DNA of 64,000 nucleotides from Roseburia sp. 1XD42-69. Lineage in GTDB: Bacteria > Bacillota > Clostridia > Lachnospirales > Lachnospiraceae. The stretch spans positions 1 to 64,000 of the forward strand of contig NZ_RAZG01000010.1 in NCBI RefSeq assembly GCF_003612565.1. The letters are read 5' to 3'. Shown here piece by piece: positions 54,791 to 64,000 of the stretch (position 1 is its first letter; every line of letters begins with the position of its first letter). A model generated the notes under the pieces. That model saw only the letters and a list, made by a program, of their open reading frames with translations, was not told the origin of the DNA and ran no database searches. Both the position numbers and the translations under genes were made by a program.

Positions 54791-54813
54791 AACAGGGCAA
54801 AATCAGCCCTGTT
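54791..54813. terminator. Bidirectional terminator
   Basis: Stem AACAGGGC / GCCCTGTT with a 7-base loop, T run on both strands. It serves the DUF6062-like gene and the converging MCP gene. Confidence 0.85.
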
Positions 54814-54820
54814 TTTTCTT

Positions 54821-56344
54821 TTACAAATAGCGGTCTAATTTTGCCGCAGCCGTCAGAAGTTTGTTCATCAATTCTGCCGCCTGCTCCGCTTCTTGATTGC
54901 TGGAGGTCCCAATATCGTTTGCCTGTAATGTGCTTGCGGCAACTTCTTCACTCACCGCTGAAATCTGGTTGATACTGTCCACAATATGGTTATTGGCATC
55001 CAATATCTCGTCAATCCGGTCGCTGATGGTCTGTATGTTCACGCCGAGATTTGTCATTTTATCGTGAATGTCCGTAAACTGGTTTCCCGCAACGGCAATG
55101 CTTTCTTTTTCTTTGTTGGAGGCTGTTAATACCTGGGCCACACTTTCCATTGTCTGGTCCGTGTTGTTCTGCAGTTCCCCCACAATCCCCCGGATGCTCT
55201 CTGTAAGTGCCCTCGTCTGCTCCGCCAAAACACGAATCTGCTCCGCAACCACCGCAAAGCCTCTTCCTGCCTCCCCAGCCCTGGCGCTTTCTATAGAGGC
55301 ATTTAAGGCCAGCATATTGGTCTGGTTTGATATATTTACAATCTGTTCCGTTATATTTCCCACTTCCTGGGCATTTTCCGACAGGGTCTGCATCAGCTCT
55401 TTCACATGCTCATTGGAATCCTCGATTAATTTGGACTGTTCCAACAATTCACCCATGGACTGCTGGCCTGCCTGAATCGCATTAAAGCTGTCCTGGGCAT
55501 AGTGAATCATCTGGTCTGACAATTCCTTTGTATTTGCAATCATCTGCTGGATATTCCCTGTCATCAAGGTCTGCTCTTCGATGCTCTTGGCATTGGATGC
55601 GTTTCCCTGGGAAATATCCCCTATGGCGCTGGCGGTCTGCTCTGTGGCCGCCTTAAGGGAAGTAATGCTCTCCCCTGCCGCAGCAGAGTTTTCCTTTACC
55701 ACAGCGGCAATCTCCAGCACATCTGAGAGCAGGATTTCACTCTGGTTTTTCTCTGCGTCCACCTGCCGCATTCTGTCCCCATTCACTTTATTGGAAATCT
55801 TTGTGACCTCATACATAGAAATCAAAAAGGCAGTCATTCCCGCAATCTGCAGTAAAACGTCAGACATATTTACCGGTACTCCAGAGGGCAGGTATCCAAG
55901 ATGAATCCTGTACAACATATACACAACATTAATCAAAAGCACTCCTATCACCATATTGCGCATAAAACTTAAATCATAGTAAAGCATGTTGATTCCCACC
56001 AGGGGAACTGCCACGATAAACACAAGATCGCTTTTCGCCCCCATCATAATCACAGCATATAAAGTGCCGTAGGTTATGACAATGGTATGCCTTAATAGCT
56101 TGCTGTCCTTTTTCACCATGAAAAATACGATATTCACAACTGCCACGCAAAGTGACAGCACAGCTACCAAAATAGCATAGGGCCAGGTAATATTCCCGTC
56201 AAATGCATCTTTTGGATAACCAAACCCTAAAAACAGGGCAATCACCGACACAACAATTAAGGCCAGGCGGTTAATGGTAATCAGCCGCTGTCTTTCGTAT
56301 TCCTCATTCCCCTTTTCTGAAACGCTTGTGGTATTTTCCGACAT
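54821..56344 (-). CDS. Methyl-accepting chemotaxis protein
   Basis: 507 residues. About six membrane helices in the N-terminal 180 residues with almost no extracellular domain. A long coiled coil follows, with the conserved tip [28 protein letters not shown] (shown partly). No che or fla genes occur in the window, so partners must be elsewhere. AAAGGAGAAG precedes the ATG. Confidence 0.92.
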   Translation of the reverse strand: MSENTTSVSEKGNEEYERQRLITINRLALIVVSVIALFLGFGYPKDAFDGNITWPYAILVAVLSLCVAVVNIVFFMVKKDSKLLRHTIVITYGTLYAVIMMGAKSDLVFIVAVPLVGINMLYYDLSFMRNMVIGVLLINVVYMLYRIHLGYLPSGVPVNMSDVLLQIAGMTAFLISMYEVTKISNKVNGDRMRQVDAEKNQSEILLSDVLEIAAVVKENSAAAGESITSLKAATEQTASAIGDISQGNASNAKSIEEQTLMTGNIQQMIANTKELSDQMIHYAQDSFNAIQAGQQSMGELLEQSKLIEDSNEHVKELMQTLSENAQEVGNITEQIVNISNQTNMLALNASIESARAGEAGRGFAVVAEQIRVLAEQTRALTESIRGIVGELQNNTDQTMESVAQVLTASNKEKESIAVAGNQFTDIHDKMTNLGVNIQTISDRIDEILDANNHIVDSINQISAVSEEVAASTLQANDIGTSSNQEAEQAAELMNKLLTAAAKLDRYL

Positions 56345-56378
56345 TTTTCTTCTCCTTTTGTAGTATTTTTAATCCCTT

Positions 56379-58661
56379 CTATTTCTTTCTCACCGTAACT
56401 TTAAGTTTTTTGCTCCAGGCCCCATTGGAAACCCTGCCGCTAACGGACTCCCTTTGATACATCCTTGCCTGTACATAATATGTCTTTCCCTTTTTTAAAC
56501 CCAAAACCGTCTTTTCCCCGCCGGTGGTTTTTACTTTTTTTGCACCTGACATGGAAGATTTCAGAGAATAGCGTATCTCATATCCGCTTGCGTTTTTCTC
56601 TTTTTTCATTTTCACTGTAATTTTTCCCGGAGCGCTGCTTTTCAAAGAAGAAATCACCGCCTTTTTAGGCTTTACCTTTGTAAAGCGGGCGTAATAAGTT
56701 TTATTCCCCGTTATCTTTACAATCTGGGTATCTTCCACTTTGCTCCCGCCGCTTTTTTTGGTGTACCACCCAAGAAATACATAACCTTTCCTTTTTGCCT
56801 CCGGCTGTCTGCCGTATTTCTTATCATAAGTCACCCTGACCTTTTTGGAACTGACAGATTTTTTCCCGATATAGCCCCCGTTTGCCTTATATGTTACTTT
56901 ATAGGTGTTGGCTTTCCACTTTGCGTAAAGGACAAGATCTTCTGTCACCCCTCTGGAAAAATCATAAAGCTCCCTGTAATCTTTAGAGGTATACCAGCCC
57001 TGAAAACTGTAACCCTTTCTCACCGGGGCCGGGGGCTGCACCTGACCCCCCTGTTTTATATTTTGCTCCCCCGGTACACTGCCTCCGCAGGAATCAAACA
57101 TCAACTTATACACATTTTCCACTGGCGGCGGTGCCAAAACCTCCTGCTTAAGCCACCTGCCGTAAAGGGTCATACTGCCGCTTACCCCGTCAGCAAAGGA
57201 ATAAGGCTCTGTACACCCCGGGTCTTTGTGCCACCCGGTAAAGGTATATCCCGCCCTGTCACCTATGGCAGGGGCTTTCATTTTTTCCCCGGAAAGAACC
57301 ATCTGGGACGGGCTAAGAACTGTTCCATCCAGCACAAAATCCACCTGACAGACTTTTGTTTTCACCTGCCTGCTCTCAAAACATCCCTCCGCCGCTGTTA
57401 CCGCTGTAATCCTGGTCCCGGAAATCCCAGGGAGAGGTGACGTATATTTTTCTGCTTTTTTCAGCCGGAAAGGTTCTTCACCTAACATGTAATAGATATC
57501 ATTTCCATCTGAAGTCAGGACAACCCTGCCATTTTCCATTCGTACCCCAGGGGGCAAAGTCTGTTTCACCGGAGAATCTACGGTTAATTCCGGCAGGTAG
57601 CTGTCCAAAAACTCCTCTTCCCTATGGCTTGCCATATCCATCCTGTGCATCATTTCCCTGCTTCTGTTAAAATATGTATAAACCCAGCCGCCCGGCTGGT
57701 CATCCCAAGTCAAATCCACATACTGCCAGTTACCCTCCAGATAAATCAGGTTCCAGGCATGGGTAGGGCTGAAAGCCATGGCGCAGTCAAGGCCAGCAGC
57801 GTTCATAAGAAGCATCATGGTCTGGGAGTATCCGGCGCACACCGTGCTGTCTGTACAAAGCACGCTGTAGATGGTCTGGTTAAACCTGTTTTTCGCCATA
57901 TTGTCAAAATTCTCATCGTAAACCACTTTATCACAGATTAAATCATGGGCCATTTTTTCTTTTTTCAATGGAGTGTCCTCCCCATTGATTTCTGTGAGCA
58001 TTTCATCTATCTGGTATTTTATTTTTGCATTTGCGGCTGCCCGCTGGCTCCCTTTTGCGAAATCTGATAGGACTCCAAGCTGAAAAATGCATTTCTCCTC
58101 ATTTTTACGAAAAGAATTGCTGAAAAAGTAATACTGGGGATTGGAATAGCGGAACATCTGGTATACCTGCTTGGCCTGTTCATAGGTGAGATTTTGGTAT
58201 GTGACAAAGGGAAGCCAAAAGGAACCGTTATCTGCCGCCGCATCACTTGTCCCCCCAAGAAAAATGCTGCACTGCTCATCCAGAGTGTCCCAGAAAATTT
58301 TCTGGGCTTTAGACAGCTTTTCATAGTAGTAAGTGCTGGCATACTTTTTCCACTCATCCGTCTCTCTGGCCGAAGGCGCACTTCTCCTCGCAGAAACAGA
58401 CTTTTCTATCTCTTTTTGGGCCTTTAAAACCTCCTGCGGCGTCAATTCAATTTCTTCAAAAACCGCCAGGCTTCCGGACAAAACCTGGGTTTTTCCCTCC
58501 TGGGCGGAATTTATAAGCTCAGCGCCAAAAATTTCTGTGCTGCAAAAAGGAATTTCCATAAAAACTTCAATGAAAATAGAAAAAAGCAGCAAAAATATTA
58601 GAAAATGGCCGGCCTTCCCTCCGCTGTTTCCTCTATTCCTCCGCCTTTTGCACTGAAACAT
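56379..58661 (-). CDS. Secreted transglutaminase-like protein with InlB-type repeats
   Basis: 760 residues. N-terminal signal/anchor (about 18-40). Transglutaminase-like core with Cys in STVCAGYSQ, His in SPTHAWNLI and Asp in YVDLTWDD, a full triad. Three Listeria-Bacteroides (InlB B) type repeats follow (YTFTGWHKD, YSFQGWYTS, YVFLGWYTK), then an Fn3-like basic C terminus. Likely an extracellular peptidase or cross-linking enzyme. AGGAG lies seven bases before the chosen ATG. It overlaps the chorismate mutase gene by 29 bases. Confidence 0.88.
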   Translation of the reverse strand: MFQCKRRRNRGNSGGKAGHFLIFLLLFSIFIEVFMEIPFCSTEIFGAELINSAQEGKTQVLSGSLAVFEEIELTPQEVLKAQKEIEKSVSARRSAPSARETDEWKKYASTYYYEKLSKAQKIFWDTLDEQCSIFLGGTSDAAADNGSFWLPFVTYQNLTYEQAKQVYQMFRYSNPQYYFFSNSFRKNEEKCIFQLGVLSDFAKGSQRAAANAKIKYQIDEMLTEINGEDTPLKKEKMAHDLICDKVVYDENFDNMAKNRFNQTIYSVLCTDSTVCAGYSQTMMLLMNAAGLDCAMAFSPTHAWNLIYLEGNWQYVDLTWDDQPGGWVYTYFNRSREMMHRMDMASHREEEFLDSYLPELTVDSPVKQTLPPGVRMENGRVVLTSDGNDIYYMLGEEPFRLKKAEKYTSPLPGISGTRITAVTAAEGCFESRQVKTKVCQVDFVLDGTVLSPSQMVLSGEKMKAPAIGDRAGYTFTGWHKDPGCTEPYSFADGVSGSMTLYGRWLKQEVLAPPPVENVYKLMFDSCGGSVPGEQNIKQGGQVQPPAPVRKGYSFQGWYTSKDYRELYDFSRGVTEDLVLYAKWKANTYKVTYKANGGYIGKKSVSSKKVRVTYDKKYGRQPEAKRKGYVFLGWYTKKSGGSKVEDTQIVKITGNKTYYARFTKVKPKKAVISSLKSSAPGKITVKMKKEKNASGYEIRYSLKSSMSGAKKVKTTGGEKTVLGLKKGKTYYVQARMYQRESVSGRVSNGAWSKKLKVTVRKK

Positions 58662-59163
58662 GTTCATTCTCCTCATAAATCAGCAAAACCGCTGCTTTTG
58701 TCAGCTCCGATGTAAAATCCCCGGAAATGGTGATACTGCAGTTGAGAGTTTCCCCAACGCTTTCCCATTGCATCTCATGGATGGCAATTCCCGCTGTTCT
58801 CAAAGCGGTAAATGCTGCCAAAAGCTGTTCCGAATTAACATCGCAGGAAAATTTTAAAATAAATTTATCTTTGCCGCTGGATAATATATTAAGAGATTCC
58901 GGCAGGGCAAGGCAGGAATACTGATAAATGCGGCTAATGGCCATGACCTGCCTTACAAACATTTTGTACTCCGGCACATGTTCCTCCATCCCTTTTATCC
59001 GGCCCAAAATCACTTCCTCCTCCCGCTTTGGCACGTAGACTTTTGCCCCTGTGCGCTTTTTCTCTTCCACTACCTGACGGGATAAATCCATCCTTTTTAA
59101 AAACAATTCCCGCATCTTAACATCCACGGCATCTATATTTTTTCTGATCTCCTCTAAGCCCAT
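58633..59163 (-). CDS. Chorismate mutase (type II) with C-terminal ACT-like domain
   Basis: 176 residues. The N-terminal 85 residues are an AroQ-type helix bundle (LEEIRKNIDAVDVKMRELFLKRMDLSRQV, with K and R active-site residues). The C-terminal 80 residues resemble an ACT fold. It converts chorismate to prephenate; the ACT part suggests amino-acid control. No other aromatic biosynthesis genes are adjacent. Confidence 0.82.
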   Translation of the reverse strand: MGLEEIRKNIDAVDVKMRELFLKRMDLSRQVVEEKKRTGAKVYVPKREEEVILGRIKGMEEHVPEYKMFVRQVMAISRIYQYSCLALPESLNILSSGKDKFILKFSCDVNSEQLLAAFTALRTAGIAIHEMQWESVGETLNCSITISGDFTSELTKAAVLLIYEENEHVSVQKAEE

Positions 59164-59172
59164 AGTTTACTC

Positions 59173-59985
59173 CTATACCAACATAAATTTGCGGACTACC
59201 TCCGCAATTCCATCTTCATCATTTGACTTTGTAATGTAATCCGCCGCCTGTTTCACTTCCTCCTGGGCGTTTGCCATTGCAACCCCAAGCCCTGCCATCT
59301 GCACCATGGAGCGGTCATTGTACCCGTCCCCGCAGCAAATCATATGGGTGCGGTCCGTCCTCATATAGTCCAGCAAAATTCCAAGAGAATACGCCTTGTC
59401 AATATGCTGGGGCATCAGTTCTAAAAAGTAGGGCTCTGAGCGGAAAATATTTAAGACGTCCCCAAATTTTTCCTGCATATGCCCCTGTGCCATAAGAACT
59501 TTTTCCGGCTCCCCGGTGAGGAGAAATTTATTTACCGGGAAATCCACCACCTGGACAAAATTATCTACCTTGCGCATAGGCATATGGTTTACAAAAGATT
59601 CCAGATCCGTGTATTTATCCCCCTGGCTTCCTAAAATAATCTCGCTGTCGTTATAGGTGACAATCTGGAGCCCTAAGTCCATAGCCTCTTTATAAATAGA
59701 GGCTGTCAGCTCCACGGGAACCGTTTTATCGTACACCACAGAGCCGTCGGCATAATTGATAATATGCCCTCCGTTAAAGGATAGGATATATCCTCCAAAT
59801 ACGTCCAGGCGCAGCTCGTCAGCCAAATGCACCACCCCTCCTGTGGGCCTTCCGGAGGCAAGTGCAATTTTCTTTCCCAGGCACTGGGCCTGCATCAGGG
59901 CGTTTTTTGTCTTTGGGGTTATGACCTTTTTTGAATTTGTCAAAGTTCCGTCTAAATCCAATACAATAATATGATATGTGTCCAC
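59173..59985 (-). CDS. HAD-superfamily Cof-type phosphatase
   Basis: 270 residues. HAD motif I VLDLDGTLTNSKK, motif II SGRP, and motif IV GDGYNDRSMVQMAG. The large cap between is the Cof type. Substrate range of this family is broad (sugar phosphates, cofactors). The GTG start with GGAG eight bases upstream is preferred over a GTG nine bases earlier. Confidence 0.9.
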   Translation of the reverse strand: MDTYHIIVLDLDGTLTNSKKVITPKTKNALMQAQCLGKKIALASGRPTGGVVHLADELRLDVFGGYILSFNGGHIINYADGSVVYDKTVPVELTASIYKEAMDLGLQIVTYNDSEIILGSQGDKYTDLESFVNHMPMRKVDNFVQVVDFPVNKFLLTGEPEKVLMAQGHMQEKFGDVLNIFRSEPYFLELMPQHIDKAYSLGILLDYMRTDRTHMICCGDGYNDRSMVQMAGLGVAMANAQEEVKQAADYITKSNDEDGIAEVVRKFMLV

Positions 59986-60011
59986 AGTTCTCACTCCGTT
60001 ATTTCATTTTT

Positions 60012-60040
60012 ATTATAAAATACAAAACAGGGCATGTCAA
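60012..60040 (-). promoter_or_regulatory. Consensus sigma-A promoter of the HAD-chorismate mutase-transglutaminase operon
   Basis: On the minus strand, TTGACA (60040-60035), 17-base spacer, TATAAT (60017-60012): both boxes perfect. Confidence 0.75.
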
Positions 60041-60072
60041 TGCAGGCAGGGATGAAACGGGGTTTTTCCTGC

Positions 60073-61005
60073 CTACTTTCCCACAATCCTGGCCGTGTCA
60101 ATAAACTCGTAGGGGGTCTGCTGGTATACATAGTAATTCAGCCAGTTGGAATACAGCGCATTTCCGTGGGAACGCCACAAAAGTTCCGGCCTAAGTTCCC
60201 AGTCGTCACCTGGATAATAATTTTTCGGCAGGGCGATGTCAAGCCCCTTTGCCTTATCTCTCTTATACTCTTTATCCAGGGTGAGCCTGTCATATTCCGG
60301 ATGCCCCATGACAAAAATTTTCCTTCCCTCATCTGCAATGGCAAGAAAAACTCCCACCTCATCTGATTGTGCCAGAATTGTCAAATCTTTGACTTTTTCA
60401 ATATCCTCCATGAACACCGCCGTATTCCTGGAGTGGGGGGCAAAAAACACATCGTCAAAGCCCCGTACCAAAGGCACCTTACGGTTTTTCACATGGTGGG
60501 AGAAAATCCCGAAAATCTTTTTGTCAAGAATATGTTTTTTTATCCCATAGTGATAGTAAAGCCCTGCCTGGGCTCCCCAGCACAGGTACAAGGTGGAGGT
60601 CACATGGGTTTTGCTCCACTCCATAATAGTGCAGACTTCTTCCCAGTAATCCACCTCCTCAAACTCCAAAAGCTCCACGGGAGCCCCAGTGATAATCAGC
60701 CCGTCAAAACGTTTCTCTTTCACATCCTCAAAGGTGAGGTAAAACTCATTTAAATGGCTCATGGAGGTGTTTTTTGACTCGTGGCTTGTCACAGTCAAAA
60801 AAGTGATATCCACCTGGAGGGGGGTGTTGGACAAGGAGCGGAGAAGCTGAAGCTCCGTATCCTCTTTTAAGGGCATCAAATTCAAAACTCCAATGCTGAT
60901 GGGACGGATATCCTGATGCATGGCCCTATTCTCATCCATGGTAAATATATTTTCCTTTTCCAGTATCTCTTTTGCCGGCAAATCGCCTTGTACGCATATT
61001 GGCAT
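60073..61005 (-). CDS. metA: Homoserine O-acetyltransferase (MetA family)
   Basis: 310 residues. Catalytic Cys142 ([10 protein letters not shown]), His235 and Glu237 (GHPEYDR) are present. Position 111 is Glu, which in this family favours acetyl-CoA over succinyl-CoA. It starts methionine synthesis. Length and numbering match the family exactly. It lies just downstream of ligA. Confidence 0.95.
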   Translation of the reverse strand: MPICVQGDLPAKEILEKENIFTMDENRAMHQDIRPISIGVLNLMPLKEDTELQLLRSLSNTPLQVDITFLTVTSHESKNTSMSHLNEFYLTFEDVKEKRFDGLIITGAPVELLEFEEVDYWEEVCTIMEWSKTHVTSTLYLCWGAQAGLYYHYGIKKHILDKKIFGIFSHHVKNRKVPLVRGFDDVFFAPHSRNTAVFMEDIEKVKDLTILAQSDEVGVFLAIADEGRKIFVMGHPEYDRLTLDKEYKRDKAKGLDIALPKNYYPGDDWELRPELLWRSHGNALYSNWLNYYVYQQTPYEFIDTARIVGK

Positions 61006-61022
61006 GATTATCCCTCTTTCTC

Positions 61023-63789
<2,767 letters not shown>

Positions 63790-63824
63790 ATGATTTCTCC
63801 TTTTGTAAGGTACATACCAAAAGA

Positions 63825-63854
63825 CGGAGACTTTTCCCGTGGCAAAAGTCTCCG
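63825..63854 (-). terminator. Hairpin upstream of the pseudouridine synthase gene
   Basis: Perfect 11-bp stem CGGAGACTTTT / AAAAGTCTCCG with an 8-base loop and a short T-rich stretch on the minus strand. It probably ends the SH3-domain gene transcript. Confidence 0.65.
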
Positions 63855-63888
63855 CAAATCTTTTGTGTTCTGCTGTCAAATATCTGTC

Positions 63889-64000
63889 TTATTTCAATAA
63901 ATCTGTCTTAATATACCCTACTTTTTCACCGTAGGTAACTTTTGTCCATCCCTCTGCATAACTCATAACTACCGTTACTTTCTCACCGGCAAATGCAGTT
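63889..64000 (-). CDS. C-terminal end of an SH3b-domain protein (5' part beyond window)
   Basis: The last 36 codons read as an SH3b repeat ending VVMSYAEGWTKVTYG ... GYIKTDLLK. Such domains occur at the end of secreted or cell-wall-binding proteins. Only this fragment is visible. Confidence 0.7.
   Translation of the reverse strand, partial: TAFAGEKVTVVMSYAEGWTKVTYGEKVGYIKTDLLK

Overview
The window is one contiguous stretch of a low-to-medium GC Firmicutes chromosome. It most likely comes from a spore-forming Lachnospiraceae/Clostridia bacterium; genus and species cannot be settled from sequence alone. Support comes from the block asp23-nusB-xseA-xseB-ispA-dxs-tlyA-nadK-argR-recN-spoIVB ... 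spo0A, the ribosomal block rplS-lepB-rbgA-rnhB-(fliK-like)-(flhB-like)-yraN-pgeF, the glgC/glgD pair, AGGAGG ribosome sites, and the many LytTR/AgrC/BTAD/7TM signalling proteins. No rRNA, tRNA, CRISPR array, transposase or prophage was seen.

Layout. 1-547 is the 5' part of spo0A. 1.0-10.1 kb is an accessory block: a LysE-type exporter, a TRAP transporter whose large permease is fused to its solute-binding protein, a small unknown protein, a non-coding stretch with strong potential RNA structure, two XRE regulators, and a complete agr-type peptide signalling locus (response regulator, AgrC-like kinase, AgrD-like prepeptide, AgrB-like protease, and a second LytTR regulator with its own promoter). 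10.4-20.7 kb is the conserved sporulation/DNA repair/isoprenoid operon. spoIVB and spo0A are usually neighbours, so the block appears inserted between two sporulation genes. 20.9-25.8 kb holds a CdaR/PucR-type regulator, a shared sugar-ABC ATPase and glgC-glgD. 25.9-29.7 kb is a hybrid kinase with a partner response regulator.

29.8-34.6 kb is dut-gpsA-plsY-der-DUF512. 34.8-37.9 kb is a GntR/ABC efflux module with direct-repeat operators. 38.1-44.8 kb holds a small kinase-like gene and then the rplS-to-pgeF operon. 45-46.2 kb is a dinB-type polymerase with a LexA-like box. 46.2-49.8 kb holds greA, glgX (glycogen debranching, complementing glgC/D) and uppP. 49.8-53.1 kb is a LytS-like kinase, a folate ECF S component and a receiver-BTAD regulator. 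53.2-59.99 kb has a CarD-like regulator, a Cys-rich DUF6062-like protein, an MCP, and an operon HAD phosphatase - chorismate mutase - secreted transglutaminase with InlB-type repeats. 60-64 kb is metA, ligA, an rRNA pseudouridine synthase and the tail of an SH3-domain protein.

Most genes lie on the minus strand; the exceptions are lysE, glgC-glgD, dinB and the DUF6062-like gene. The most interesting parts are the agr locus placed between spoIVB and spo0A with several candidate Spo0A boxes around it, and the DctM-DctP fusion. Functional statements rest on recognisable motifs and gene order, not on database searches.
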